Assembly: GCF_019649055.1 (NCBI RefSeq)
Contig: NW_026570266.1
Location: 372,001 to 436,000 of the forward strand
DNA: 64,000 nt
From: Paramacrobiotus metropolitanus
Taxonomy: Eukaryota > Tardigrada > Eutardigrada > Parachela > Macrobiotidae
Reading direction: 5' to 3'
Below are positions 10,861 through 23,475 of this stretch, one piece after another; positions within the stretch are counted from its first letter, which is position 1, and each line of letters opens with the position of its first letter. Below the pieces are notes generated by a model. The model searched no databases. It was not told the origin of the DNA and was given only the letters and a program-made list of their open reading frames with translations. A program made the position numbers and the translations under genes.

Positions 10861-11655
10861 TTTGCGTCATAAACATCATCTCGATAATCCAGAAATACTC
10901 GTATATCAGTCTCCACGAATAGTGAACGATGCAGTTGTCCCATACATGAAGTAAACATTGCATTGCGCTACCTGTTAGCTTCTCGTGATTGCAATAAGCG
11001 ACGAGGTTCCCAGCAGCAGAGAATAAAAGTTGTGCTAGACGTCTACCCTCTAGAAACTGTGAATGTGACCCACGAAAAGCTTTTGACCTACAAGTGCGTT
11101 TTCCGCCGGCAGAACGTCGAAGCAAAACAAAAATGCGCGGTTTGAAGTTTGAACAAAGTCTGACAGGTCGGCTGCGCCGAATAGTTTAACTGGTCACTCC
11201 ACTGGTGTACCCTTCTACCTGTGTTGCATTACAGGCGGCAAATGCGCCATATGACGTATAACGGTATAACAATCCCCTACTGTGGTGGATTTAATTGTTT
11301 CCATTGGAGCGGACCGACATTTTATTGGGTAACGGATGGCGTTTTGTTCTATTTACACATACTTGAACGTGAAAAGGAAGCGAAAGTACCGTAAAACAAA
11401 AAAGACTGACCAATACAAAATAGTGAATTGTTAAAATTCAAAGACACAATAAGCTAATTACAGCCTGCAGATGAATGGTTGTTAGCCCAAAAAGGGAAGA
11501 AATTCGGATAGCGACAAGGAACAACAATAAACAAAAACAAGAAAGCATTACCCTGCTTTCGGATTTGTGATGGTTGCCCATAAAAAAAAAGCTAAGCGGT
11601 TGATAGCTATTCGCGGATCCGTTGCATGTCAATGGATTTAGGTAATGACGGGCAA
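10861..11655. other. Intergenic spacer between two F-box copies
   Basis: No exon is supported. A minus-strand frame near 11000 contains LAQLLFSAAGN, which resembles a piece of the family's exon 1 domain (FVHLVFSAAGY). The match is too short to call a relic with confidence. Confidence 0.3.
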
Positions 11656-12751
11656 TTATGGGCACATATGCAGTAAATGCAGCTGGAAGCGGCTAAAACG
11701 TAATGAATCAAAATCTTGCAAGTCAGCCGTTTCCCAGTACTCCTCGCCGGGAATACTTCCATTCCAAGTGCAATTGGCGAACGCGTGCCTGCAATCAGCT
11801 TCAACCTTATCAATAGTTCTTAAAATTACCTGAATATCCTTATTTTTTAGCATTAGTAGGTCAACAAGTAAAAAGTAGAATAGCAGCCGAATTTCGTAGA
11901 AGTGGTTACATTTTCAGAAATCCTCGTAAGCTTCCCCATTCCTCAGGATTAACCGCATTCTCCCTCATCAGGTTGAACTTTTCGCGAAGTCGTTCTTTAC
12001 TGCTTTCCACAGGCGGTAAACTATCTTCCAAAAACGCCATAAAAGATAGAAGAACGTCGAAATCGTCAGGAGTTTCAGAAAAATCAAAGCGCATGGTGGG
12101 CAGTGTAACTGAGAAGTTGTTTTGTTTGGCTCCTTTCCGGTGCCTCCTAGGACCAGCAGTTGTCGGCAGCAAGGCGTAAGGATATGTAGATTTTGTAGAC
12201 AATGCTGAGCAGGCTCGTCATAATTAGAAACCGGCCAAGGGGGATAGCACACGAGTTCGGCCGGGACAACACAGTTTTTCAGGATGACCGTGGGCACACG
12301 AATCTTCTTCAGGCTAAGCAGAGTGGCAATGACCTCCAGTGCCTTTCTGACATCGTCGCTCTGCCTGCCCAACTGGATCAGCGCTAACGTCTGGGTGGAT
12401 TGGGTTACGCAGCGATCAATCAGGCAGCCGAAACGATAAACTTCAGTTTCATTATGATCAAAACTCAATGCATATTGCTTAATGTTATTGTTCCAGAAGT
12501 CTGTCACAACAAATTCCGAAACGGATGAGCCTTCCAGCACTGTATTCCACAGGGAGCACACCCTGCAGAAGTCGTCTGCATAGTAAGTTCATGATAGGCA
12601 TTGTTATTAAAGGAAAGTGTGCCGGTATTGCTACACAGCGATAGGTTCGTGTGCAAATACATGCGCGGAAACTTTCGCTTCGGCGCTCTCCCAGGGTTGT
12701 TTTTTTCCGATGTTTCATGACATTATGCAGCCCGTAGCTTTTATACACTGG

Positions 12752-13313
12752 TGTGAAACCGTCTGTGCGCAACCACCAATTGGAAAGTTATAGGTGAGAT
12801 AAAATTTCCAAAAGTTATAAATGCCGTAATTATCGAATTATAAGCTCCCTCCGAAATAGAAGCTCTCCCCGTAATTAGAGTCCACCCTTAAGGACATTTG
12901 AAAGTTATAAGCTCGACCCAAAATAGAAGCCCATGGGCTAAATTAAAGGCTATATAGCCCTAATGAGCCAATACCAAAAAAGTTAGTTTGAAAAATTGAA
13001 ACCCCCTCCGAAATACAAGCCCATGCCCGTAAGTGAAGGCTTGGAGCCCACCCCGTGAGGCGTTTGAAATATTTGTAACCCTGGGGCTCTAATTCGATAA
13101 TTAGGGTAGGTTCTTCATGCAACCAGGTGCACCAAAGGTCTCTTTATAGACCGATCTTGTTCAAATTTTGTACTGGTATAGAAATGCATTAAGTAAGAAG
13201 ATCGTTTGTCCAGTGGTCCACCGAACCAGAGCTAATTTCTAACGTTAACGGTTTGAGATTTTATTTCACCCGCAACTTTCCAACCGGATGTTGCGCGCAC
13301 AAACGGTTTCACA
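12752..13313. repeat. MITE-like element with long inverted termini
   Basis: The ends 12752-12806 and about 13258-13313 are inverted copies (TGTGAAACCGTCTGTGCGC against its near complement, followed inward by TTGGAAAGTT and GGTGA.ATAAAAT). The core holds repeated phrases such as TTATAAGCTC and CGAAATAGAAGC. No coding capacity. It lies in intron 3 of the 11.7-15.7 kb copy. Confidence 0.75.
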
Positions 13314-13428
13314 GTCATTTTAAATTTACGGTATGCCGTTACATTGCCGTATAAGCCCACCCCGAACAAAAGGAACTAAAGGGTGAACAGGGAAATATTT
13401 ACGAGGCGCACACGTACGTACATGCATA

Positions 13429-13622
13429 TATAGGGCGCAAAACCGGAAGCTTTTCCATCGTTCCCTGTACTGCTGCCGTCACTGGATTGGAGTGTGACAT
13501 TGTGGGATGAACTTACGGATCGCGCCGGATATTGCAATACGTACAGCCGCAACGTCGGACTCCAGCCGGGTGACGGCAGCAGTACAGGGGAACGGAAGGC
13601 GTCTGGTTTCGCCCCTTATAAC
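13429..13622. repeat. Foldback element, arms over 50 bp
   Basis: The inner arms are perfect for 20 bp (13463-13482 with 13570-13589; core GTACTGCTGCCGTCAC). Pairing continues imperfectly outwards to about 13429 and 13622. It lies in intron 3 of the same F-box copy. Confidence 0.75.
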
Positions 13623-14531
13623 ACATATGTATAGGTAGTCAAGATGTGCATGTGTGTCAGCGTATGTTCCTCGTTCCTGTTTCCAGACCGGCAGTACTGA
13701 CTTGGTAAGTTAGTAGTACCGTTAGCAGTCAAACATTATCCGGTGTCTTACTAGTTTTCTACCGTTTTAATATTGCCCGGGAGCGGCAGTCCAGTTGTCG
13801 CAGTATTTCCGGCAAAACCGTGATCGCAAAGTTTCTTGGCATGAATTCTGTTGTATCTGTGAAAAACGGCGTCATGTAAAAAACACCGAATGAAGCGAGC
13901 ATGTAATTTTCGGTATGACTACCAGTTAGCGGAAAGCCTTGAGCAAATTTACTTTTTAGATCAAAACGATCCATCGTGTCTGAGTGGAGAATAGGGTATT
14001 CACAAGTGCGACTATGCAGACTTCTGTGCAACTGATTTTCTTTGAAGGAATCTTGACATCGACATGCAGCAAACCAAGATCCCGAAAGGCTGTTATTGGC
14101 ATTCCAAGCACACGGTAAACCGTAGCCATTGTGCATCATTGCTGTAAAAAAATAGTTATGGAGAGAATATGAACAGTTTAGGCTATGCAACTCTGACACA
14201 GTATTATAACATGCTTTAAAATAAAATTCCGCTATTTTGCCCCGAACTGCTCGTAATGGTCGTTGGGCTGTCTCGCCGCAGTTATGATGGCGAAATAACC
14301 CTGAGCTATTTTGAGCAAACAAAAACTTCTTAGTTCGAAAGCTATTTTCCGACTTAAGCAAAAAGCTCGCTCCCGCAGTACCCACCCAATAATAACTTTT
14401 GCACAGCCATTGAAAAATTCAAGAGAGTCAAAATTTTATAATATAAATTTTCCTTGTACAGTAATACAGGCAGAAACACTCATTTTGCAAAATCACGTAG
14501 AATAGGACGGAGCAGTTCTTACGGTCGGCTC

Positions 14532-14773
14532 ACCGTCATTTCGTCGACTAACTCTTTGCAGACCGACACAGTGTCGACCGCAATACGTCGACCGTTCCGA
14601 GGGCAATGACTAAAAAATCTGAGAAACCCAAAAAAATCTAAGGAAATTAAAAACCCTAGGAATCTAAGAAAATAAGAAACCTAAGAGAACCTAACAAACC
14701 TATGCTGTTTCTGCTAAGCGATAGTTCGACGTTGCGACGGGTCGACATTGTGTCGGTTCGACGAAGTGACGGT
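14532..14773. repeat. Foldback element rich in GTCGAC words
   Basis: The left arm starts ACCGTCATTTCGTCGA and the right arm ends TTCGACGAAGTGACGGT. Inner ACCGACACAGTGTCGACC matches the opposite strand of 14735-14757. Pairing is imperfect. It lies in intron 1 of the 11.7-15.7 kb copy. Confidence 0.65.
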
Positions 14774-16240
14774 CGACGTAATGGCGGGCCACCCTTATGG
14801 TCATACCAGTGCCAAATAACTCCGTTGCTCACATACCAAGAATGTAGGCGTTCCAACGCGCCTCCTGCTCCCTTTTTGGTTGCATGTAGCATTCGACAAA
14901 ATGCTCAGCGGCAGCCAATAACTTCTTTTCATTATCAGGGGTCCAAACAAAGTCGATAAGATGAGGAGATTCGATGGATTCTAAAAACCAGTAACGGATC
15001 CCCACAAACACCCAGACCATCCTGTCGTTATGGATCTTCCAGGAGAACCTCTCGGAGCCCTCTCCAAACTGAACATATCCAGCCGCGCTGAGAATTATAT
15101 GCGTAAATCGCCGAATTTCTTCCTTCTTCGTTGTCTGAATTAGTTTGACGGATTCGGACTGAACAGAAAGTTTAAAAAACGGATACTGCGGAAGCCGTTC
15201 CTGCAGCGATGGTTGCCCAGTTGGCAGCTGCTGAACAATCTGCCATAAATGTACTAGCTGCGTTTCTTCATGTTTTCCAGATGCATTGCTCAATGCGACG
15301 TAGCACAGATATCGGGTGAAGGATTTGGTTCGTAACAATTTAGCTTGACGAAAAACATACGGTCGGTCTTTCGCAGTCCGTAATGCAACGTGGACGTTGC
15401 CAGAACTTTCGTAATAGGAGCTGTACCAGTTGAAATGATCATGCTCCCACACATATCGCGAATGGATCCAACCAGGCTCTAAACCGGAACAGTCATAATC
15501 AACGTATACGTTCTCACCGTCGATATCCTGAACGTACGCCAGCGTCCACACACCATCACCGCGATTAATCAGAACTGTATTGCCAAAATTAGCTTGAAGG
15601 TTGCTTCGTTTTCCGCCGGTGAAGTAATCCATAGTAGCAAAAGTGCGTCTGTACTGTTCACTGGTGTACATAGGGCAAAATGTCCGAACTTCCTATTACT
15701 TAGCATTCAATCTGTTAAAAATGTTCCTTTACAGATAAGAACGAAAAACAACCGATCACCAAATCATCTTGTGTTTCGGCGTTCACACAATTTTGAGTGC
15801 CGATGTACAGATATGATCATGTAATGCTAGAGAAGGCCACTACCAGGATCTGAGTAAGTCTTTACGGTATGGCAACTTGAGTTGTAATAATAACCTGCCG
15901 CTGGACGATGCAAAATAGGTCACACAAATAATTTTATGATAAACACGAGTATGTGCGCCTACCTGTCGACCGCAGTGATTACCCGGATCTTTAACCAGAA
16001 TCGGCTGCACTACTGACCCTTATGAAAAATGGTTAGACAAAGAACAGTATGTATCAAAGAAACGCATTTTTGCAATTCTTTCAAACACAAAAACACAGCA
16101 TCCCTTGATTCAGCCGTTCGACTTCGGTTTCCAAACCCTTGTTTGCCTTCCCACAATTCAACGCACCATTGTCACTGGCCGCCGTCGATTGATAACATAA
16201 AATGTGTAGCTTCCAAATGTTAGAATAGTTACGACATTGT

Positions 16241-16390
16241 AAACTGCAGCCGCGCGATGAGATTGCACCCCAGAGTACACGGAAACTGTCGCACACGCTG
16301 ATCGATGTTAGACATAACGTGTGCGATGTCCAACAAGAGCTATGCAGCGGCCGGATCTGCCAGTCCTGCAATCTCATCGCGGGGCTACAG
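16241..16390. repeat. Foldback element, family member 1
   Basis: Perfect 15-bp arms CGCGATGAGATTGCA (16253-16267) and complement (16367-16381), extended imperfectly outwards. The internal CACGGAAACTGTCGCACACGC is shared, slightly diverged, with the element at 17796-17936, so the two are copies of one family. Confidence 0.75.
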
Positions 16391-16399
16391 TAAGTTATA

Positions 16400-16745
16400 G
16401 CGGTTTTGTAGACGAAACAGTATCGATGCCCGGAATTTTGATGATCACAATTTTACCAGAGATACTGTATCAGAGGCTCACTTGGACTTCCGCTGCCGAG
16501 CCCGAGTGAAGCGGAACGAATTAGCGAAAACTATATTGTGCAATGTAGGACAAGATAAAGATTCCTTTCATACTTCACAGTCCATGGTAACACGGAAAAG
16601 AGCGATCGTGTGCAAGACCCGTTCGTCGGCTCGCATGCAAAACATACAAAGTTATCGACCTTGAGAAAGCCACATTTTGACGGATTATGCCGGAACACAG
16701 AACGGAACTGCCAATCGTTTGACGACATCCTCCATATTCTCCAGT
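16400..16745 (+). pseudogene. Plus-strand relic of the F-box family (exon 3 and part of exon 4)
   Basis: At 16410-16465 one frame reads SMPGILMITILPEILYQ, the family's first F-box half. At 16482-16511 another frame reads DFRCRARVKR, its end, so the exon has an indel. No donor follows. Near 16660-16740 a weak match to the exon 4 segment with FDDILH can be seen. This is on the opposite strand to its neighbours, so a copy was inverted and decayed. Confidence 0.55.
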
Positions 16746-17795
16746 AGACTACGTAGTCGATAAGGCATACCGATTAACTGATACAACCCATTAAAACACG
16801 GAGCAGAATTCCGTATACTATCATTGTTTGCTGCAAACTTTCCAACGGGAAATTTATTTTATATACGGAAAATCGCAACACCATGACCTGAATGTACGTA
16901 CGAAGAAAACAAGACGTACAGTACTCGTACTCATAGTATAAACACTGGCTACACAGCTTCCACGTCAGTCCTGACGTACTACAGTTACATAAGTTCACTC
17001 TTGGAATATTATGTTCGAGGTGGAAAAGCACTATACAAGCATGAAGTTAGTTTCCAATGAACTTCTGGGACCGTTTAACAATTTTTCGTACTCAATGTTT
17101 TGCATTGAGCGCAGCAATTCAGCAATAAAGTAATGTCGATGAACACAAAATTTGTCTGGCGCTTCAAAGAGTAAAGTGTAACGCTTTTCCAATTCCCCAA
17201 AATGAGCACAAGTTTTTTTGGTGATATGAAAGCGCGCTGCATGCAAGGATGTGGTCAACAACCACCGCTGCTAATGTTTAAACGGCAGCTCGGGGCATGC
17301 ATTCAGTAAATGCGCTACGAATCGGCTGAGACGTAGGTTTTCAAAGTCCCGCAGATCCACATTATCCCAGTAATCATCGTTGGAAGCAGCCTTGTTAAAT
17401 GTGTGTCTGCAAAAAGGAGTCAAACTATTATACTTGGTTACACATCGTAAAAGAATTATGCAATGCAAGAAACAACAGATTTCCGCTGCAACCAGAAGCA
17501 ACAATGCGCTGTAAGCCGGTACCGATGCATTATTTTAGTAAATCAGCATTAGAAGCTAGCGATTTATCGTCAACTTAGGTCAACAGTCAAGAGAAACGCC
17601 GGCCTGCTTCTGAAAGCTATCGATTTATTCGCAGAGCCATCCCCAGGGCAAGTGATTGGTTGACCTTTTATCCGGACGTCATCTTATTTTGTTTATTACG
17701 CGGTGCATCATATATCATGCGATGGTCCAGATATTTTTTTTCTGGTGGTCGAGCATGTTCTCTAGCTACCTTCAGACCTTGCAGCCGACTGCTTA

Positions 17796-17936
17796 CTGTA
17801 GTTGCGCGATGAGTTTGCACCACAGAGTCTGGTATACGGAAATTGTCGCACACGCTGCAGCACTTTCTACGTACGTGTGCGCTGTCCGACCGGGCGCTTG
17901 ATCTAAAAGTGGTGCAAACTTATCGCGCGGCTAGAG
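17796..17936. repeat. Foldback element, family member 2
   Basis: The left arm GCGCGATGAGTTTGCACCAC pairs with the right arm GTGGTGCAAACTTATCGCGC. It shares internal sequence with 16241-16390. It lies within intron 4 of the 17.3-21.2 kb copy. Confidence 0.75.
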
Positions 17937-18861
17937 TAGGGGTTGGCCAATTTCCCAACACCTTGCCGGCATTTCTTAAGAGATGGAGAGCTTTAGGTCA
18001 GCAGGCAAAATTTGACATAGGTAACTGTTTTTACTACAGTGATATCTGTCTTTTCACAGGAATAGTTTTACCTTTTCACAAAATCTCGAATACGCTGCCA
18101 CATATCAGGATACGCTGTACTTTCCAACATAGCGCTCCACGTTTGCCGGATTTGCTCGTTAATGGAGTCAACTGGAGGTAAATTCTCCTCAACCAACGCC
18201 ATAAAATTTTGCACATCATCCTCCTCATTTACAGTGAAAGTGCAGTCGAAACGCACTTTGGGTAAGGTAACGGAAAGTTGAGGTTTACATCGCCGAGGAG
18301 TCCAGGTACACTGGTAACACGACTTCCGACATTGGGAGAAAACATACTCAAGAGTGTAGTTGAAGAGCAACAGTTTCCGGCATCGGGGCATTAGCCAATG
18401 TAGATTGCAGAGAGAATGAGTACTATTAGTATGGCAAATCAGCTCACCCGAGGCCATACAGTGATTAATAACGATTGTCGCCAGTGTGATTTTTTTTATG
18501 CACAGAACAGTGAGGATAGCCTGTGGGATCCAGTAGTCCTCGTTGCCGTAATGATCCATAAACAGTAGCGCTAACGTTTGCGTGAACTGATCGACGCTGC
18601 GTTCCATCAAGCAGCCAATATAATAGCCTTCTGTTTCCATCCGAATAGGTGGGTATTGTCGAATGGTCCGGAAGTCCAAAATAACACACCTCGATATGCT
18701 GGGTGACTCCAGCAGAGCATTCCACACGTGGCACACCCTGTAACATTTTCGAGAAGCATGCAATATTGTACAATCCCAACCGGAGACAAGAACTAGAGTG
18801 TAAACGGGGAAATTTGTACGATGCGCACACTTACGTACGGGATGCTCATGTAGCACACGTA

Positions 18862-18938
18862 TGTAACCGACCAAAACGTCCGGACGACCAAGACTTCCGC
18901 CGGACGTCTTGGTCGTCCGGACGTTTTGGTCGGTTACA
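18862..18938. repeat. 33-bp perfect palindrome arms
   Basis: Arms 18862-18894 and 18906-18938 are exact complements (starting TGTAACCGACCAAAACG) around an 11-nt loop. Weaker pairing extends further out. It lies in intron 3 of the 17.3-21.2 kb copy. Confidence 0.85.
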
Positions 18939-20090
18939 CACGTAGATGTTCATGCACATGTAGCCGAGATGTGCATGTGTCCCTGCGTATGTTCGTTGTT
19001 TACGGTCTAGCCCCTTTTTTCGGATGGGCTTGTATTACGATACCCGCATTCGGAAAAACAAGTCTAATTACTCGTATTTCATGATTTGGAATTAATTTTA
19101 AGAGTTATTATGTACATCATAATGCTATAATCGGATAATTTACATCTTGCAGTCCACCGGATTTTAAAACAGTGCAAGAGAATGAATTACTGTACCGTAT
19201 GTTCATCGTGTTTTTACTTTCTTACCGTTTTACCCTAACTTGAGAGAGACAGTTCAGGCACAATAGTATTTCCGGTAATACGGTAATGGTAAAACCTTTA
19301 GGCAAAAACGCCGTGTCGCCTGTAAAGCGCTAAGCCGTAACACGCTGTTAAGAATTCAGCTACGATTTGCATGGTTTAAGTGTCAACTGCAGCCGATGTT
19401 GCTTCACCGTCGCGAGACCCAGTGCAGTTTTCAATATTCTTCTCCTCCTAGGGTTTTCATCCGACATTTTTCTGAATATACCATTAAACTCGCCTTAAAA
19501 TCTAAACATGATAACACGAACAGGAACATTCCGAACATAAATTCTGAAAATTCTGAGCAATGTTGTGAAAACTGCACAAGGGTCTCTCGATGGGCCTGAT
19601 TGAAAGTATAAATCATCTTCTAAAGTGCCGACTTTGGACACCACAAGCCGTACATCTACAATAAAACTCAAAAGTTTAATGCGGGATCACAAAGAACTGA
19701 CCTGCGTTAGCGAACATGCCTGTTTCTCGACTCAAATCCGTGTGCTCACACGTTTCCTTGTATCGACGGACTCGGAATGTATTATTCTCTGCGGGTGGAT
19801 TTCGGCATGGACACGGCTTGAACCATTTTTTAATTAAATATTCGTTAGTCGGGAAACCCTAGCCGTTTACTGCCAACGCTGCAAGACCAAATTATGTAAT
19901 TATAACATTATGACAGTGTCTTAATACAGCAATGTGTGCAGTAGTGTTGTTGACTTACCGTGAATTTACGGCACGAAGCTTCGAATTTGTTGAAATATAT
20001 TATGTGTTACAAGTAGAAACCATTTTATACTGGTTGCAGGTACCAAAGAACTCCCGATCGAAATTTTTATAATGCAAAATAAGTTAAAAG

Positions 20091-20254
20091 GGCCTCGTCT
20101 CGAATTCGAAGCGAACCTACCTTTGGTATGGCTGCTCAACCGCACGAGGTTGCTGTATGCAGGGGCCACGCCTACTGATACGGTACGCGAAGCCACCTCG
20201 CGAGGTCGAATTGCTGTATCGCAACAAGATTCGCTTCGAATTCGGGACAAGGCC
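20091..20254. repeat. Foldback element, 25-bp arms
   Basis: 20091-20115 (ending TCGAATTCGAAGCGAA) pairs with 20230-20254 with about two mismatches. It lies in intron 1 of the 17.3-21.2 kb copy. Confidence 0.75.
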
Positions 20255-21703
20255 TAAGAAATGTGCCTCGAAATTTAAAAAATTCCGCATTGTTCAAGTG
20301 CAAAAAACCCGTTCTTCTTAATAAATTTGGAAAAAAGAAATTGTATAGCGTAGACTAGAGTCTAGAGTGCATACCCAACATATAAGCGGACCAACGCGCT
20401 TCCTGTTCACTTTCCCCTAATGTATAATACTTGACGGTGTTTTCCGCAGCAGCTAACAGCCTCTCTTTAAAGTCTTCTGGGATCATATGTTTGTAACCAT
20501 CACCATTTCTGAAATCCCGCCAGCTACGGGGTTCCAAAAGGAGTATTATCTTATCTCTCTCGAGCTTGGCGAACAACCTCCGATACTGCCAGTTTCCAGA
20601 CCGAGAAGATCCGGCTGCGCAGAACAATAACTGAACAAATCTCATGATTTCATGCTCTTTTAACGTCTGGATAAGCCTGATATGCTCCGACCGAATTATC
20701 AGTTTGGCGAAGCAAATTTTGGGCTTTCGCTCATACAGCGATGGCTGCCCAATCGGCAGCTGATCCACAATTTGCCACTAATGCACCAACTTTAGCGTCT
20801 CTTGTGCTCCCGTTGCATCCGCTAAGACCACATAACACATGTATCGAGTGGAGAAGGCCTGTCCTACGTGTCCGAAGCCAAAACGTCCAGGCCGAAAGAC
20901 GTAGGGTCCGCAATTTGTTTCGCGTAAAGCAACATGACAAGCGACAGAGTCTGCCCACACTGAACCACCGTGTTTGTGCTTCCAAACGCATCGCGAATGA
21001 ATCCACCCCGGCGCTAACGCAGAACAATCATAATCAACATAAACGTCATCCCCGTCAATATCCTGAATGTACGCCAGTATCCACACATCGTCACCGCGAT
21101 TAATAAACACAGTATTGCCGAAGTTCACATGGCGATTACCCATTCCACATGAGAAGAAGTCCATAACACCGCTAGAGTACGATGGAGTAGGATAACCGAT
21201 AACCTGTCTACTGTACGTTCAGACATAAATTTAAGCAAGACATTCGCGCAAAAAGTTTTGAGACTGCGGACGTTGTAAGTTTGCATGAACTGTATACGGA
21301 GAGTGAACAAGTAGTGGATGACGGCAAGAGGGATGCCGTGCCGGGCCAACTCAGCCGCCAAGCAATGCCCTTGCTGGCCTTGAAAAGGGTACTGTGATCT
21401 GAGCCGTTTGATTTCGCTCAGTTACAGTTTAATCATTATCAGCTTATTATTAGCGAAAACAACGAAATAACGGTAAACTGTAATTTTGGATTTTTCAAAA
21501 AAGAATAAAATAATTTCTTCTGTTAGTAAGGTTATTAAGGTAAAAGAGACATTTCTTTCGGCGGTCTTAAGAAGACATCACATACTAGTTAGTATCAACT
21601 GAGTCGAACTGACCCGGGCGCTTTAGTCATGAGAAATGTCATCAAAATTTACCCCTTTCAGCTCTCGACTTTATACTTCATCTGCAGAGAATTGTGTATT
21701 TAC

Positions 21704-22643
21704 TGACGTGTACTGGGGTCCCTTAGTACACATCGGTACTTTACTACTTCTACCCCTACCGATACGGCTTAGGCTTACTCCTTACTACAGCCTCTTCTCG
21801 CGTCATGACCGCGACTCCGAGTATCGACTTCTCAGAAATCTCCGGCAGAGAACTATGACCGCGACTTGCCATTTCGACGTGACCGCGCTTGGATGACGTA
21901 GCTCAACCTATTGTTCTAGTGTACTAGCTAACCTCATGTTCTTATTGGGCAACGTGTATGAATGCCTTCTAGATGCTCTCTTTAGATTAGTCCACGTGTA
22001 TGCAGTCGTCTCTCATTGGTTAACGTTTAGATCTCTATTGTTCTCAGATCCGTGCCTACGCGTACGAAGAGCCGCACCTGCGAGTGCCCAGGGCTATATA
22101 AGGCGCTCGTCGCCCACACAAATGCCAAGAGTTGTAATCCCAACAAAAGTAGAGGCTTGTACTCGATCTGATTAACTTCAAGCTTTTGCTCTGGTCTTCT
22201 CTTTCCAAGTGAGGCTGTTCTAACTGACCTCTGGGTGACCTTTCACCTATTGTCAGGGGTCATCCCTTTATCTCGTCGACGTGCATTATCATCTTCGGAT
22301 AGTCTCGTGGCGTGATAGGTTACCCACTAGATCCCACTTGCATCCTTTGACCTTTCGGTCTTTCCCTTCGTTCTTCGCGCCCTGTAGTGCCAGGTTGATG
22401 GATTTCTCTTATCGCTTCTGCTAACATCTAGCGTGGGACAGGTAACGTATACTTCTCCGTCGTGTGTGTTCCTCGTGTTTCCAGGATCCGGACCTCTTTT
22501 CCTTTCCTTCTTCTACCAGATCAACGTTATCTTCTACCATCTTCCGTAACAGTTTGAGAAAGAGTCGCTCTATCCGATTGTGACGAGGTCGGACAAGTGG
22601 AGATAGTACCCACTTCATTGTGCTAGGTCTTTATTTCACGTCA
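21704..22643. mobile_element. Solo LTR, copy 1 (940 bp)
   Basis: It begins TGACGTGTAC and ends CACGTCA, so its ends are a 7-bp inverted repeat TGACGTG/CACGTCA. It is flanked by the 4-bp duplication TTAC (21700-21703 and 22644-22647). The body is closely similar to 31691-32632 and 33531-34490, including a TATA motif and the phrase GCCAGGTTGATGGATTTCTC. No internal retroelement genes adjoin it, so it is a solo LTR left by recombination. The 4-bp duplication fits a Ty3/gypsy or BEL integrase. Confidence 0.85.
22095..22101 (+). promoter_or_regulatory. TATA box of solo LTR copy 1
   Basis: TATATAA within GGGCTATATAAGGCGC. The same motif sits at the matching position of copy 2 (32069-32075) and copy 3 (33900-33906). 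This gives the transcription direction of the LTR as plus. Confidence 0.6.
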
Positions 22644-22819
22644 TTACCGTTATGTTTGTCTGGATGGCTGAAATGTTTATCTGATGGATGACAATTACGA
22701 GCGCGTGAATTCCCTTCCAGTTTCTGTTGGTCTTTTTACAATTATACATACATAACATTAACTTGACCGTGCACAATCATCGAGCACCACCGCAGTTCCC
22801 ACAGTCGTTGAAATACAAG

Positions 22820-22900
22820 AATTTTAGTATTGTATGCACTATAATTATACAATGTATAATTATACTTATTATAGTATGCACTATAATTATACATTGTTGG
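22820..22900. repeat. AT-rich repeated palindromic unit
   Basis: The unit GTATGCACTATAATTATACA occurs twice in tandem with an inverted version between (AATGTATAATTATAC). It is a simple AT repeat able to form hairpins. Confidence 0.6.
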
Positions 22901-23475
22901 CCGTAGTGATATGAATTACGACTGTCATGTCGCGATAAGAACATCCATAAAGATAAACTGTTTTCATTATACAAAAGGAGATCACTGGCTTAAAACTTCA
23001 AGTATCCGCATAGAACCGCCAAAGGCGAATGCGGCATATAAGTAAATAAATCTAAGCAAAACAAACAACAAATAAACCAACAGAGTGACCATACAATAAT
23101 TATTACTATATGCGTCACTTTGCATTTTCCAGAGATCGAAATTCGACGATAGGCTGCTTGGCTTCCTTTCACCATTCCATGAAAGCAGTAGAGAATTCAT
23201 CTTTGAAATATTCTGAAGGTTGAGATTGTACTAAAGGCGCAATTGTTCCACATTCCAGCTGCATGTTAAAGCTCTTGAAAGTGATGTGCCGTAAATGACT
23301 CCAGCACCAGCACCATATGGTTATATGTCCAACAGTCCGAGAAATTTAAGCGGAAGCAGGGATTTAAGACAGGTACTAGGCGTACTCCCAAGTCCATGAA
23401 CGCCGCAAGTGATTCTCTTTCGACGATAGACTGCTTGTCGCGTCAGTCAATTTCATGAGATTCTCTTTAAGGCTC

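Larger units (their letters stand above)
11656..15671 (-). pseudogene. Five-exon F-box family copy, exon 4 frameshifted
   Basis: Exons: 15671-14837, 14141-13923, 13856-13763, 12562-11910 and 11788-11656. Exon 1 is open and typical (NTVLINRGDGVWTLAYVQDI, VYVDYDC). Exon 2 has the variant ACRCQD and RTCEY. Exon 3 gives VLPEILRQLDCRSRAILKR. Exon 4 begins VCSLWNTVLE but is 653 nt, not a multiple of three as in the intact copies. About 60 bp that encode the NYSVxDILC segment are missing near 12130-12165, and the frame changes before SVTLPTMRFDF. Exon 5 ends LHLLHMCP. Apart from that lesion, splice sites and phases are preserved, so this is either a recent pseudogene or a copy with an assembly error. 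Two foldback elements occupy intron 3 and one lies in intron 1. Confidence 0.75.
17271..21164 (-). pseudogene. Five-exon F-box family copy with two nonsense codons
   Basis: Exons: 21164-20375, 19878-19702, 19319-19226, 18737-18072 and 17406-17271. All splice sites are canonical and the exon phases add up to 621 codons, but two codons are stops. One is TAG at 20778-20780, where relatives read LVHLWQIV (here LVH-stop-WQIV). The other is a TAG in exon 2 where relatives read NGxGLP. Exon 4 is fully open (VCHVWNALLESPSISRCVIL ... QRIRDFVKR) and exon 5 ends ELPFKH. The two substitutions in an otherwise clean frame suggest recent inactivation. Introns hold a 33-bp-arm palindrome and a 164-bp foldback. 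Confidence 0.8.

Noticed and set aside
10853-11125. Exon 1 relic suggested by LAQLLFSAAGN
   Set aside because: Only one 10-residue match, no flanking family motifs and no splice sites.
14829-15671. Exon 1 copies as stand-alone single-exon genes
   Set aside because: Each ends with a donor just after WNAYILG, and the following exons join in phase, so they are first exons of larger genes.
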